Assembly (NCBI GenBank): GCA_009908505.1
Contig: JAAAPD010000067.1
Location: forward strand, 124,001 to 188,000
Source: Alphaproteobacteria bacterium
Lineage (GTDB): Bacteria > Pseudomonadota > Alphaproteobacteria > Rhodobacterales > Rhodobacteraceae
DNA: 64,000 nt
Reading direction: 5' to 3'
The notes under the pieces are model-generated. The model was not told where the DNA came from, did not search any database, and saw nothing but the letters and a program-made list of their open reading frames with translations. Shown one piece after another: positions 33,658 to 43,426 of the stretch; positions within the stretch are counted from its first letter, which is position 1; the number at the start of each line of letters is the position of its first letter. The position numbers were made by a program, and so were the translations under genes.

Positions 33658-34772
33658 TCCGGGCGCTGCTGATCGCGCTGTGTTGTCTTGCCAACGGGGC
33701 CATGGCCCAGGACACGGCCGAGGCGGCCCAGCGCGCGGCGCAGCAACTCGAGGCGGCGTCCCTCTCCCTGCAAGAGGCCGGGTCCGGCCGCGACCGTATC
33801 TCGGCATTGACGGAAACGGTGCAGGCCTACGAAGCCGGTATGGCGGCGATGCGCGACGGGTTGCGCCGCGCCGCGATCCGCGAAAGATCCCTGACGCGCG
33901 ATCTTAACGCCCGGTCCGACGAGGTCGCGCAACTCCTTGGCGTTTTGCAGCGCATCGAGCAGGCTCCGACGCCGCTGTTGCTGCTGCACCCGTCCGGGCC
34001 AACGGGCACCGCGCGATCGGGAATGATGCTGGCCGATGTGACGCCCGGCCTTCAGGCGAAGGTCGACGCCCTACGCGCGCAACTCGAAGAGGTCACGATC
34101 CTGCGGCAATTGCAGAGCGATGCGCTCGCAACGCTGGAACAGGGACTGGCCGGTGCGCAAGAGGCGCGCAGCGCCCTGTCCGAAGCCGTATCCGACCGGT
34201 CCGACCTGCCGCGGCGCTTTTCGGAAGATCCCGTGAAAACCGCGCTGTTACTGGCCAGCACCGAAACGCTTGACGCCTTTGCCTCGAGCCTGGCGCAGAT
34301 TGAGGCCGAAACCGGCGCGGCGTCCGCCCCTGACGCGACCGATCTCAAGGGGCAACTGGCCTTGCCGGTGGATGGCACGGTCCTGCGCGGCTTCGGTGAT
34401 GCAGATGCCGCGGGGATCGAACGGCCCGGCATCCTGATCGCCACGCAGCCGCGCGCCCTGGTCACCGCACCCGCCGCCGCGACGATCCGCTATGCGGGGC
34501 CGCTGCTGGACTATGGCACCGTCGTGATCCTGGAGCCGGCGCAGGACGTGCTCTGGGTGTTTGCTGGCCTGGCGCAGGTCTTCGGCGATACCGGCCAGGT
34601 TCAGCCCGAGGGCGCGCCGATCGGGCTGATGGGTGGTGACATCGGTGATGCTCAAGCTATTTTGACCGAAAGTCGGCAGGGCGCGGCGTCGACCCGGCCG
34701 GAATCCCTTTATCTCGAGGTGCGTGAAGGGCAAGGTGCCATCGACCCCGCCACGTGGTTCGCCTACGACTGA
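33654..34772 (+). CDS. EnvC-like murein hydrolase activator with degenerate LytM domain
   Basis: 372 residues. A signal peptide (cleavage after ANGAMAQ, about residue 18) is followed by a long Ala/Gln/Glu-rich coiled coil (about 20-215) and a C-terminal M23/LytM fold (about 235-370: LALPVDGTVLRGFGDADA, LLDYGTVVILEPAQDVLWVF). The Zn ligands of active LytM enzymes (H-x3-D and H-x-H) are missing, as in EnvC. It therefore probably activates an amidase during cell separation rather than cutting peptidoglycan. The start overlaps the gpmI stop, and the gpmI-envC-ctpA order is common in this group. Confidence 0.88.
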   Translation: MIRALLIALCCLANGAMAQDTAEAAQRAAQQLEAASLSLQEAGSGRDRISALTETVQAYEAGMAAMRDGLRRAAIRERSLTRDLNARSDEVAQLLGVLQRIEQAPTPLLLLHPSGPTGTARSGMMLADVTPGLQAKVDALRAQLEEVTILRQLQSDALATLEQGLAGAQEARSALSEAVSDRSDLPRRFSEDPVKTALLLASTETLDAFASSLAQIEAETGAASAPDATDLKGQLALPVDGTVLRGFGDADAAGIERPGILIATQPRALVTAPAAATIRYAGPLLDYGTVVILEPAQDVLWVFAGLAQVFGDTGQVQPEGAPIGLMGGDIGDAQAILTESRQGAASTRPESLYLEVREGQGAIDPATWFAYD

Positions 34773-34801
34773 TCCGGGCCCGCAATGACATGAGGAACGA
34801 C

Positions 34802-36142
34802 ATGAAGAAATTCGCAATGGCCGCGTCGGGCGGTGTCCTGCTGGGCGCCGTGGCGACCACCCAGATCGCCGGGCCCCTTATCGCCCAGGAAGCTCAGAAC
34901 AATACAAGCGTCTACGAACAGTTGGACCTGTTCGGCGACGTGTTCGAACGCATCCGGTCGCAATATGTCGAGGAGGCGAACGAGGCCGAGCTGATCGAAG
35001 CCGCCATTGACGGCATGCTTAGCTCGCTCGATCCGCATTCCAGCTACCTGTCGCCCGATGACGCGGCCGACATGCGCGAACAGACGCGCGGCGAATTCGG
35101 CGGGCTCGGGATCGAGGTGACCCAGGAAGAGGGCTTCGTGAAGGTGGTTTCCCCCATCGACGGAACGCCGGCCGATGCCGCCGGGATCGAGGCAGGCGAC
35201 TTCATCACCGCAGTCAATGATGAAACCCTTCTGGGCCTGACGCTGGATGAAGCCGTTGAAATGATGCGCGGGCCGGTCGGCTCTGAAATCACCATCACGG
35301 TCGTGCGCGAAGGCGTCGAGCAACCATTCCAGGTGTCGATCGTCCGCGATACCATCACCCTGACCGCCGTGCGCAGCCGTATCGAGGGCGAAACGGTCGT
35401 GTTGCGGGTCGTGACCTTTTCCGACCAGACCTATCCCAGCCTCGAAGAACAGCTGGCCGAGCAGGTCGAGGAAGCCGGCGGCATGGAGAATGTCAACGGC
35501 TTCGTCATCGACTTGCGCAACAATCCCGGCGGGTTGCTGAACCAGGCCATCGCCGTTTCCGATGCCTTTCTTGACGCGGGCGAGATCGTCTCGACCCGCG
35601 GCCGCACCGCCGCCGATGGCCAGCGCTGGAATGCCCGCGAAGGGGACCTTGCCGAGGGCAAGCCAATCGTCGTGCTGATCAATGGCGGGTCCGCCTCCGC
35701 GTCGGAAATCGTGGCCGGTGCGCTTCAGGATCACCGGCGCGCCATCGTCGTCGGCACAAAATCCTTCGGCAAGGGGTCGGTGCAGACGGTTATGCCGCTG
35801 CGGGGCGACAGCGCGATGCGGTTGACGACGGCACGCTATTACACGCCCTCTGGCCGGTCGATCCAGTCGCTGGGCATCTCTCCCAACATCATCGTCCAGC
35901 AACCCCGGCGCGATCCGAACGCAGAGCCGGAAGCAGAAGAGGAAACGCCGCAGTTCCGATCGGAATCCGACCTGCGCGGCGCGCTCAACAATGACAGCCT
36001 GTCAGAGGACGAGATCCGCCAGATCGAAAAGGATCGTGCCCGGGCCGAGGATGCGGCCGAACTGCGCGACCAAGACTACCAGCTGGCCTATGCCATCGAC
36101 ATCCTCAAGGGCCTTTCCGCGCTCGGGCCCGAGGCGGAATAG
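34802..36142 (+). CDS. ctpA: S41 family C-terminal processing peptidase
   Basis: 446 residues. An N-terminal membrane or signal segment is followed by LDPHSSYLSPDDAADMREQT, a PDZ domain (about 80-165, GGLGIEVTQEEGFVKVVSPI) and the S41 catalytic core. The nucleophile Ser lies in NGGSASASEIVAGAL and the general-base Lys in VVGTKSFGKGSVQT. A Glu/Arg-rich tail follows. It cleaves C-terminal tails of periplasmic proteins. I use the ATG at 34802 with GAGGA upstream; an ATG at 34790 is also possible. Confidence 0.94.
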   Translation: MKKFAMAASGGVLLGAVATTQIAGPLIAQEAQNNTSVYEQLDLFGDVFERIRSQYVEEANEAELIEAAIDGMLSSLDPHSSYLSPDDAADMREQTRGEFGGLGIEVTQEEGFVKVVSPIDGTPADAAGIEAGDFITAVNDETLLGLTLDEAVEMMRGPVGSEITITVVREGVEQPFQVSIVRDTITLTAVRSRIEGETVVLRVVTFSDQTYPSLEEQLAEQVEEAGGMENVNGFVIDLRNNPGGLLNQAIAVSDAFLDAGEIVSTRGRTAADGQRWNAREGDLAEGKPIVVLINGGSASASEIVAGALQDHRRAIVVGTKSFGKGSVQTVMPLRGDSAMRLTTARYYTPSGRSIQSLGISPNIIVQQPRRDPNAEPEAEEETPQFRSESDLRGALNNDSLSEDEIRQIEKDRARAEDAAELRDQDYQLAYAIDILKGLSALGPEAE

Positions 36143-36145
36143 GCC

Positions 36146-36628
36146 ATGACGCCCGACCAGATCGCGGCTCTGCCCTATCGCCCCTGCGTCGGGGTGATGT
36201 TGGTGAGCCCGCAGGGCGGTGTTTTCGTCGGCCAGCGGATCGACTGGCCGGAACCGGCCTGGCAGATGCCCCAAGGCGGCGTGGACAAGGGCGAGGACGC
36301 CCGAGCCGCCGCCCTGCGCGAACTGGAAGAGGAAACCGGCGTCACCCCGGATCTCGTGCGGATCGAGGCCGAGACCGAGGGCTGGATTCCCTATGACTTG
36401 CCGGTCGAGATCGTCCCCCATCGTTGGGGCGGGCGCTTTCGCGGGCAAGAACAAAAATGGTTCCTGATGCGGTTCCTGGGCACCGACGACCAGGTTCAGA
36501 TCGAAACAGCCCATCCGGAATTCTCCTGCTGGAAATGGTCTGATCCGAGCGACCTGCTTTCCAATATCGTGACCTTCAAGCGCGAGGTCTACGCCCGCGT
36601 CCTGGACGAGTTCGGAGACCTGATATGA
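36146..36628 (+). CDS. rppH: RNA pyrophosphohydrolase (Nudix)
   Basis: 160 residues with the Nudix box [20 protein letters not shown] followed by TGV, preceded by [20 protein letters not shown] and WQMPQ, and followed by [14 protein letters not shown]. RppH removes pyrophosphate from 5'-triphosphate mRNA ends and starts 5'-end-dependent decay. It follows ctpA by 3 nt and overlaps the next gene by 4 nt (ATGA). Confidence 0.95.
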   Translation: MTPDQIAALPYRPCVGVMLVSPQGGVFVGQRIDWPEPAWQMPQGGVDKGEDARAAALRELEEETGVTPDLVRIEAETEGWIPYDLPVEIVPHRWGGRFRGQEQKWFLMRFLGTDDQVQIETAHPEFSCWKWSDPSDLLSNIVTFKREVYARVLDEFGDLI

Positions 36629-37110
36629 AACGCGGGTTGGTCGCCGCCGCGGTTGCCGCGAACCTTGCCGGTGGCCCCGTCTGGTCGCTGTCCTGCATGC
36701 CGCCCGACGCCGCGCGCAGCTTCCAACGAACGGCCCAGTCCGATAAGAGCTATTCCGCGCTGTTGGGAACACTCGCCTTCGAGCCGGTCAAGCGGCCCCC
36801 TGTGGTCGGGCTGTCCCCTGACCCGATCACGGTATCCGCCCGGTTTTCCGGCCTGGGCCTTGGGGCTGAAGGATTTGCCCCGATCGCGGACCGCGAGATC
36901 GACCTGGTCCTGACCTGCCTCGCCTCGTGGTGTGGCACCCTGGAACCGGGCACGCGGCTGCTGGCCTTTGCCAGGCATGTCGATGGCGGATACGAGATAA
37001 CGGTTGATCCCTGCTACTCCCAGCTTTTCATCGACCCCGCGCCCGAAATCGCCGCCACGGTCGAGGCCTGCATGCGCGGCGACCCCTGCGAACCCGCGCC
37101 GCCGCGCTGA
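36625..37110 (+). CDS. Cys-rich exported hypothetical protein
   Basis: 161 residues. A signal peptide (about residues 1-21, [12 protein letters not shown]) is followed by a mature domain with six cysteines (C24, C98, C103, C130, C149, C155) that could make three disulfides. The pattern CLASWCG...[25 protein letters not shown] loosely recalls NTR/TIMP-like beta-barrels, but I cannot assign a family. It is translationally coupled to rppH. Confidence 0.78.
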   Translation: MKRGLVAAAVAANLAGGPVWSLSCMPPDAARSFQRTAQSDKSYSALLGTLAFEPVKRPPVVGLSPDPITVSARFSGLGLGAEGFAPIADREIDLVLTCLASWCGTLEPGTRLLAFARHVDGGYEITVDPCYSQLFIDPAPEIAATVEACMRGDPCEPAPPR

Positions 37111-37144
37111 AACTATCGCTTGCGTGGACGGGCGGCACGACCGT

Positions 37145-38014
37145 ATGACCCGTGCCATGGCAACAACCAGCCTCGATACCCGATCCATCGGCCTCGATGT
37201 CGGCCTGTCCTTCTCCAAATGGCTCACCGGCATGGAGAACCTGCATTACGGTGACTGGACCGGGCTGGAGGTCACGGCAGCCAATGTCGGCCCCGCGCAG
37301 GTGGCCTATACCGACCGGTTGTTCTCATACCTGCCCGACACGCTCTGCCGCATCCTCGATATCGGCGGCGGCGCGGGGGAAACCGCGCGCAAGCTGATCG
37401 AGCGGGGCCACGAGGTCGAGATCGTGATCCCGTCACCCTTCCTGGCCCAGCGTTGCCGTGAAAACGCCCCGCAGGCCAAGGTGCATGAAACCGGCTTCGA
37501 AGATTTCGCCGGCGCCCCGCGCTTTGACATCTGCCTGTTTTCCGAAAGCTTCCAATACATCCCGCTGGATATCGGCCTGTCCAAGGCGCTTGGCCTGCTG
37601 ACGCCCGGCGGCCGGATCGTGCTGGCCGACTGCTTTCGCAGCGAAACCTACAAGCGCGACCGGACGCGCGCCACCGTCGGTGGCGGCCACCGGATCACCG
37701 CCTTCCGCCGGAGGGTCGCCGACCTTGATCTCGAAGTTCTGGACGAGATCGATATCACCGAGGCCGTGGCCCCCTCGGTCGATGTGGAACAGGGACTCTA
37801 CAATATCCTCGGCCATGCCATCACCCGCGTCGATGACGAATTGCAGATGAAGCGACCCCGGTCCCGCTGGGTCTTGCACCGCCTGGCAGGGCTGTTCCTG
37901 AATGGCCGCCGACGCGCGCGAATGCATCAGCGGCTTATGGAACAAACCCGCACCAGCGAGGTCTTTGTGGCCAACAACACCTACCTGATGCTGGGGCTTC
38001 GGCCCCGAGGCTAG
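37145..38014 (+). CDS. SAM-dependent class I methyltransferase
   Basis: 289 residues with the SAM-binding motif I CRILDIGGGAGETARKLIER, then VEIVIPSPFLAQRCRE, FDICLFSESFQYIPLDIGLS and LLTPGGRIVLADCFRSE. This looks like a UbiE/ubiquinone-type Rossmann methyltransferase. The C-terminal part is long and basic. Substrate unknown. ATG at 37145, or 37157 as an alternative. Its 3' end overlaps the convergent rnr gene by 4 nt. Confidence 0.85.
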   Translation: MTRAMATTSLDTRSIGLDVGLSFSKWLTGMENLHYGDWTGLEVTAANVGPAQVAYTDRLFSYLPDTLCRILDIGGGAGETARKLIERGHEVEIVIPSPFLAQRCRENAPQAKVHETGFEDFAGAPRFDICLFSESFQYIPLDIGLSKALGLLTPGGRIVLADCFRSETYKRDRTRATVGGGHRITAFRRRVADLDLEVLDEIDITEAVAPSVDVEQGLYNILGHAITRVDDELQMKRPRSRWVLHRLAGLFLNGRRRARMHQRLMEQTRTSEVFVANNTYLMLGLRPRG

Positions 38015-40275
38015 CGCTTGTTCTGCCGCGTGCGTTTGACCTTGCGCGCGGTCTTGGTGGCCTTCTTGCGCGCCTTGGCCTGTTTGCGCCGCAGGGGTTT
38101 GCCACGCCCCGATTTCGGCCCGTGCCGGACCGCCTTGCCTTCCAGCGAAACCAGTTCGACAATCAGCCCCCCCGTAACCGGCGCGGCCTCGTTCAGCTTG
38201 ACAACCGCCCGTTGACCCATGCCGATCACCTGGCCGGTATCCGCCCCCATCAGGGTCTGGGAGTCCCCGTCATAATGGAAATACTCGGCACCGAGATTGC
38301 GCATGGGTATCATCGCATCGGCCCCGGTCTCGTCCAGCTTCACGAAAACCCCGAACCGGGCGATACCGCTGATCCGGCCCGTGAATTCCGACCCGACCCG
38401 GTCATTGAGGTAGGCCGCCAGGTAGCGATCCGTCGTGTCCCGTTCGGCCATCATGGATCGGCGCTCGGTATCGCTGATATGCTCGGCAGTGCTGTCCAGT
38501 TCCTCGATGTCCTGCGGGCTCAGCCCGTCGTCACCCCAGCCATGCGCCGTAACCAGCGCCCGGTGCACGATCAGGTCGGAATAGCGCCGGATCGGCGAGG
38601 TGAAATGCGCATAGGCCTTCAGCGCCAGGCCGAAATGGCCGAAATTCTCGGGGTTGTAATAGGCCTGCGTCATCGACCGCAGGGTCGCCATGTTGATCAG
38701 CTCGTTGGTTTCGGTCTCGGCGGCCTGTTCCAGAAGGCGGTTCAGATGCGCCGTCTTCAACACCTGCCCCTTGGCAAGCGTGAACCCGCTCGCCCCCGCA
38801 ACCTCGCGCAAAGAATCCAGTTTCTCGGGGCTGGGTTCCTCGTGCACCCGGAACAGCAATGGCTGGCGCTTGGCGATCAGCGTCTCGGCGGCGGCCACGT
38901 TGGCCAGCACCATGAATTCCTCGATCAACCGATGCGCATCCAACCGCTCCCTGAAGGCCACCTCGGTAACCTCGCCGGCCTCATCGATGACGATCTGCCG
39001 CTCTGGCAGGTCCAGTTCCAGCGGCTGGCGTTCCGCCCTTGCCTTAACAAGGCTGTCGTAGCAGGCGAACAGGGGACGGATCACGTCCTCCAGCAAGGGC
39101 GCGACCTTCTCATTTGGGGTGCCGTCCATCCCGGCCTGAACCTCGGCATAGTTGAGAGAGGCGGGCGATTTCATCAATCCGCGCACGAAGCGATGCGACA
39201 GCTTCCGGCCCTTGGCGTCGATCTTCATTTCGACGGCGATACAGGCGCGCGGCACCCCTTCGTGCAGGGAACACAGATCCCCGGACAGCCGATCGGGCAG
39301 CATCGGCACCATCCGGTCGGGGAAATAGGTGGAATTGCCGCGCTTGCGCGCCTCGCGGTCCAGCGCAGACCCGGGCGTCACGTAATGGGCGACATCCGCA
39401 ATTGCGACCCAAAGCAGATGCCCGCCCTCGTTCTTCGGGTCCTCATCGGGGATGGCACAGCAAGCGTCATCATGGTCGCGCGCATCGCTCGGGTCGATGG
39501 TAATCAAGGGCAAATCGCGTAGGTCTTCGCGCCCCTTCAGGCCCGCGGGCTTCTGCTTGTCCGCCTCCTCTATCACCGCGTCGGGGAACCGATCCGGAAT
39601 GCCGTGCTGGTGAATCGCGATCAGGCTGACCGCGCGCGGCGCGGTGGGGTCGCCCAGCCGCGAGATCACGCGCGCCTTGGGCAGGCCCATTCGGTTTTTC
39701 GGCCCGGCCTGTTCCGCCTCGACCAGCTCGCCATCCTTGGCCCCGCCCGACAGCCCCTCGGGCACCACCCATTCCTTGTCGCTGCCCTTTTCCACGGGTT
39801 TGATCCGCCCGCCCTCGCTGCGCGCGGAAAAGACACCCAGAATCCGCAGGGGATTGGTGCCGATCCGCCGGATAAGGCGCGCCTCGTAGGCATGGCTTTC
39901 GCCTTTCACCTCGGACAGGCGGGCCAAGATACGGTCGCCCTCGCCCAGCGCCGGGTCACTGGCGCGCGGCAACAACAGGATGCCCGGCTCCGGCCCGTCC
40001 CCGCCCCATTCCATCGGCCGCGCCATCAGGTCACCGTCCGCATCCGGCGCCAGAACCTGCAAGACGCTGACCGGCGGCAGTTTTTCCGGATCGCGATAGC
40101 TCTTCTTGCTCTTGCGAAGGGCACCCTCGTCCTCCAGCTCCTTCAGTATGCGCTTGAGGTCGATCCGGTCGGCGCCCTTGATGCCAAAGGCCTTGGCGAT
40201 ATCGCGTTTCGCGGCTTGGGTCGGGTTCTCGGAAATCCAGTCGAGGATTTCGGACTTTGAAGGAATTCGTGCCAT
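38011..40275 (-). CDS. rnr: Ribonuclease R
   Basis: A 754-residue 3'-5' exoribonuclease of the RNase II/RNB family. An N-terminal HTH-like domain (ILDWISENPTQAAKRDIAKA) and cold-shock domains lead to the RNB core with the catalytic Asp cluster (LITIDPSDARDHDDACCAIP), GNSTYFPDRMVPMLPDRLSG and YAHFTSPIRRYSDLIVHRAL. An S1 domain (GRISGIARFGVFVKLDETGA) and a Lys/Arg-rich tail follow. It degrades structured RNA. Full length; the 3' end overlaps the methyltransferase gene. Confidence 0.96.
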   Translation of the reverse strand: MARIPSKSEILDWISENPTQAAKRDIAKAFGIKGADRIDLKRILKELEDEGALRKSKKSYRDPEKLPPVSVLQVLAPDADGDLMARPMEWGGDGPEPGILLLPRASDPALGEGDRILARLSEVKGESHAYEARLIRRIGTNPLRILGVFSARSEGGRIKPVEKGSDKEWVVPEGLSGGAKDGELVEAEQAGPKNRMGLPKARVISRLGDPTAPRAVSLIAIHQHGIPDRFPDAVIEEADKQKPAGLKGREDLRDLPLITIDPSDARDHDDACCAIPDEDPKNEGGHLLWVAIADVAHYVTPGSALDREARKRGNSTYFPDRMVPMLPDRLSGDLCSLHEGVPRACIAVEMKIDAKGRKLSHRFVRGLMKSPASLNYAEVQAGMDGTPNEKVAPLLEDVIRPLFACYDSLVKARAERQPLELDLPERQIVIDEAGEVTEVAFRERLDAHRLIEEFMVLANVAAAETLIAKRQPLLFRVHEEPSPEKLDSLREVAGASGFTLAKGQVLKTAHLNRLLEQAAETETNELINMATLRSMTQAYYNPENFGHFGLALKAYAHFTSPIRRYSDLIVHRALVTAHGWGDDGLSPQDIEELDSTAEHISDTERRSMMAERDTTDRYLAAYLNDRVGSEFTGRISGIARFGVFVKLDETGADAMIPMRNLGAEYFHYDGDSQTLMGADTGQVIGMGQRAVVKLNEAAPVTGGLIVELVSLEGKAVRHGPKSGRGKPLRRKQAKARKKATKTARKVKRTRQNKR

Positions 40276-40428
40276 GGCACACGCCTAGCACGTCGTGTCC
40301 CGGCACGGCAGACCCATTGTCCTGCTGCAGGCTTCTTTGGGTCAGAAATACCGCGGGGGAGTTTGAGGGGGCAGCGCCCCTTCATTAGACTCACAAAGCG
40401 TGGCGCAGCCACTCCGTTCTGCAGCCTT
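40276..40428. other. rnr/dapE intergenic gap with GC hairpin
   Basis: 153 nt with no gene. It contains a short hairpin (40366-40382, stem AGGGGGC/GCGCCCCTT with a 3 nt loop, no T-run) that could mark the end of the dapE transcript or be an mRNA-stabilising stem. Nothing else stands out. Confidence 0.4.
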
Positions 40429-41571
40429 TCAGCCGAAATAGTCCCGCAGGATGCGGCCATAGATCGCCTTCAGGCGCACGATCTCGTCCACCGGCACGCA
40501 TTCATCGACCTGGTGCATGGTCTTGCCGACCAGGCCGAATTCCACCACGGGGCAATGGTCCTTGACGAAGCGCGCATCCGACGTGCCGCCAGTGGTCGAC
40601 AGTTCCGGCACCCGGTTGGTTTCCGCCTGCACCGCTTGGCTGACCAGGGCCGATAGATCGCCCGGCGGGGTCAGGAAGCTTTCGCCGGAAATCTTGATGT
40701 CCAGATCGATCTCGACACCGAATTCCCCGGCCATCTCAGACGCCTTTTTGCGCAACCAGTCGCTCAGCGAGGCGCCGCTATGGCTGTCGTTGAAGCGGAT
40801 ATTCACGATCCCCCGGCACGAGGCCGGAATGACATTGGTCGCGCTGTTGCCGGTCTCGATAGACACCACCGCCAGGGTCGAAGGGTCAAAATGCTCGGTG
40901 CCCTGGTCAAGTTCTTGTCCGGCCAAGCGGTCTATCAGGCGCGCCATGGCAGGCAACGGGTTGTTCGCCCGGTGCGGATAGGCCGAATGCCCCTGCGTGC
41001 CGGTCACGGTGATCCAGGCGCTCATGGACCCGCGCCGCCCGATCTTGATTATGTCGCCCAGGGTTTCGGGACAGGTCGGTTCACCCACCAGGCAGACATC
41101 CATGCGCTCGCCATTGTCACCCATCCAGTCCAGCAAGGCCCGCGTGCCGTCCACCCCCGGCCCTTCCTCGTCACCGGTGATCGCCAGGATCACCGCACCG
41201 TCCGGCGGGGTTTCGGTCACGAAGTCCACCGCCGCGGCGGCGAAGGCCGCCACCCCCGATTTCATGTCCGTCGCCCCGCGGCCGTAAAGGATGCCGTCTC
41301 GCATCTCCGCGCCGAAGGGATCGACGCTCCAATCCGCGATATCGCCGACCGGCACGACATCCGTATGCCCGTTGAAGCCGAAGGTCCGCGCCGCGCCCTT
41401 GTCTCCCCACCGGGCGAACAGGTTGGACACGCCGTTCCGATCCACCCGGGCCGTCTCGAAGCCCGCCTCTGACAGAAGGTCATCCAGCAGGGCCAGCGCC
41501 CCGCCCTCTTCGGGCGTCACCGTCGGACAGCGGATCAGCTCAGAAGTCAGTTTCACCGGATCGATGGTCAT
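40429..41571 (-). CDS. dapE: Succinyl-diaminopimelate desuccinylase
   Basis: 380 residues, an M20-family zinc hydrolase removing succinate from N-succinyl-L,L-diaminopimelate in lysine/peptidoglycan synthesis. Landmarks: [32 protein letters not shown] (Zn ligand His), [27 protein letters not shown] (catalytic Glu), [20 protein letters not shown] and [18 protein letters not shown] near the end. The ATG at 41571 matches the family; the upstream frame to 41658 does not. Confidence 0.95.
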   Translation of the reverse strand: MTIDPVKLTSELIRCPTVTPEEGGALALLDDLLSEAGFETARVDRNGVSNLFARWGDKGAARTFGFNGHTDVVPVGDIADWSVDPFGAEMRDGILYGRGATDMKSGVAAFAAAAVDFVTETPPDGAVILAITGDEEGPGVDGTRALLDWMGDNGERMDVCLVGEPTCPETLGDIIKIGRRGSMSAWITVTGTQGHSAYPHRANNPLPAMARLIDRLAGQELDQGTEHFDPSTLAVVSIETGNSATNVIPASCRGIVNIRFNDSHSGASLSDWLRKKASEMAGEFGVEIDLDIKISGESFLTPPGDLSALVSQAVQAETNRVPELSTTGGTSDARFVKDHCPVVEFGLVGKTMHQVDECVPVDEIVRLKAIYGRILRDYFG

Positions 41572-41836
41572 GCCTGTGCGGTTCCTTTCCAGTTCAGTGG
41601 CCTGATCCTGTGGCCCGTGTGCTACAGCACCGGGGCCGTCATGCCCGTAAACACCCAATTTGTCTCAAAATTTTCACGACTACTACATATGCTGGCCTCA
41701 ATAACAAAGACCTGAGGCAGGTCAACGATCGAGCAGCCCAAGATAGGGCGTATCCATAGCATGGCCCCACCATATCTGGTTGGCGTCGCCTTGCACGGTC
41801 CGTTGGACCTGTCCTTGCGACTTGTAGGGACAGATC
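41572..41836 (+). promoter_or_regulatory. Upstream region of the Hint-protein pair, with a dyad
   Basis: 265 nt without a gene. GACCTG-AGG-CAGGTC at 41709-41723 is a perfect 6+6 inverted repeat about 115 nt before the Hint gene ATG. An AT-rich stretch lies upstream (CAAAATTTTCACGACTACTACATATG around 41666-41692). Together these suggest a promoter/operator zone, but I cannot fix -35 and -10 boxes. Confidence 0.35.
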
Positions 41837-43426
41837 ATGGTTGCAGCGTCCGAGCTGAACTACAACACTTCTGCCACGGCCACGCAGATGGCCGAAACCA
41901 TCTTCGGTGATGGTGTTTCCGTTGTCGGGGCCAGCTATAGCGGGTCCGGCTATTCCTCGGCGATCTATTCGGGGGGCGACAGCATCGCACCGGGCGTCAC
42001 GCCCGGTGATACCGGCGTGATCCTGTCCACCGGCGTGGCCAGCTGGTTCACCAACAGCGGCGGATCTTCGAACCAGTCGAATGCGCGCAGCTACAATTCC
42101 GGCGGGCCCAACAACGATTCGGATTTCAATGCGGTCGCCGGCACCAACACTTATGACGCCTCGTTCCTGGAAGTAGATTTCATCCCCGAAGGCGACACGA
42201 TGACGATGCAATTCGCCTTCGCGTCGGACGAGTATCCGGAATACTCGAACAGCGTCTACAACGATATGGTTGGGGTCTGGGTCAACGGCCAGCACGTGCC
42301 GCTATCGGTGACCAATACCGCGACAGCCGTCGGCGGCGTGAACCAGACCGAGAACATCAACCTCTACAACGACAATACCGGCGACGCCTACAATTCCGAG
42401 ATGGACGGGTTCACCGTCACCATGACGCTGACCATCCCGGTCAATCCGGATGTGGTGAACTCGATCAAGATCGGCATCGCCGATGTCAGCGACAGCTCCT
42501 ATGATTCCAACCTGCTGATCGCGGGCGACAGCGTTCAGACCGACCTGGTCGCGCAGGACGACTCCGTCACCTTGCAGGAAGGGACCACCAAGACCGTCGA
42601 CCTGCTGGACAACGACCTGAACGCCACCGTAGGCACTCTGACCATCACGCATATCAACGGTGTCGCGGTCTCCGTGGGTGACAGCGTCACCCTTGCCACC
42701 GGACAGGTCGTGACCTTGAACGCCGACGGCACCATCGACCTGCAGACCGATACCGAAAACGACACGATCAGTTTCACCTACGAGGTCGCCGCGACCGATG
42801 GAAGCGGCACCGTGCTGGAAACCGACGTGGGTTTCGTCACGGCCGAAACCATCCCATGTTTCGTCGCCGGCACCCTTATCGAGACCGATAATGGCCCGCG
42901 CCCCATCGAGACGCTAAAGGTCGGTGACATGGTCGTGACCCAGGACGATGGCGCGCAGCCCATTCGCTGGATCGGTCAGCGCACCGTTGCTGCGACGGGC
43001 CCGATGGCGCCCATAGCCTTGCAGGCCGGGGCGCTTGGCGACCATCGCGACTTGATGTTGTCCCCGCAGCACCGGGTGTTGCTGCAGGATGCCTATGCCG
43101 AACTTATGTTCGAAGAAGCCGAGGTGCTGGTCAAGGCCAAGGACCTTGTCAACGATCGCACCATTCGCCGCATCGAAGGCGGCAACGTAACCTACCTGCA
43201 CCTTCTGTTCGACACGCACCAGATCATCTGGGCCGAGGGTCTGGCGACCGAAAGTTTCCTGCCCGGGCCGCATATCCTGACCGCGCTTGAAAAGGGCATC
43301 GTCGAGGAACTGACGGCGCTGTTCCCCGAACTCGACACCTCAGCGCCGGAAACCGGCTACGGGCCCGCGATCCGACCGATGCTCAACTCGCGCGAGGCCT
43401 CGGTCCTCCTTAGCCAGGTGGCGTGA
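41837..43426 (+). CDS. Choice-of-anchor L / Hint-domain secreted protein
   Basis: 529 residues without a signal peptide. Residues 1-235 have choice-of-anchor-L features (VSVVGASYSGSGYSSAIYSG, GVILSTGVASWF, FAFASDEYPEYSNSVYNDM). About 240-335 is a cadherin/Ig-like repeat with LDNDLNA and Asn/Asp-rich calcium-type loops. Residues 340-480 are a Hint domain beginning P-C341-F-V-A-G-T with a conserved SPQHRVLL block, so autoprocessing residues are present. Such proteins in this group are likely type I exported and may self-cleave or self-anchor. Function is inferred from the domains. The next Hint gene overlaps by 4 nt. Confidence 0.85.
   Translation: MVAASELNYNTSATATQMAETIFGDGVSVVGASYSGSGYSSAIYSGGDSIAPGVTPGDTGVILSTGVASWFTNSGGSSNQSNARSYNSGGPNNDSDFNAVAGTNTYDASFLEVDFIPEGDTMTMQFAFASDEYPEYSNSVYNDMVGVWVNGQHVPLSVTNTATAVGGVNQTENINLYNDNTGDAYNSEMDGFTVTMTLTIPVNPDVVNSIKIGIADVSDSSYDSNLLIAGDSVQTDLVAQDDSVTLQEGTTKTVDLLDNDLNATVGTLTITHINGVAVSVGDSVTLATGQVVTLNADGTIDLQTDTENDTISFTYEVAATDGSGTVLETDVGFVTAETIPCFVAGTLIETDNGPRPIETLKVGDMVVTQDDGAQPIRWIGQRTVAATGPMAPIALQAGALGDHRDLMLSPQHRVLLQDAYAELMFEEAEVLVKAKDLVNDRTIRRIEGGNVTYLHLLFDTHQIIWAEGLATESFLPGPHILTALEKGIVEELTALFPELDTSAPETGYGPAIRPMLNSREASVLLSQVA

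Noticed and set aside
33654-34772. EnvC-like protein as an active M23 peptidase
   Set aside because: The H-x3-D and H-x-H zinc ligands are absent, as in regulatory EnvC proteins.
38122-39522. A 466-codon plus-strand frame inside rnr
   Set aside because: It is antisense to a complete, motif-bearing ribonuclease R and is a high-GC shadow.
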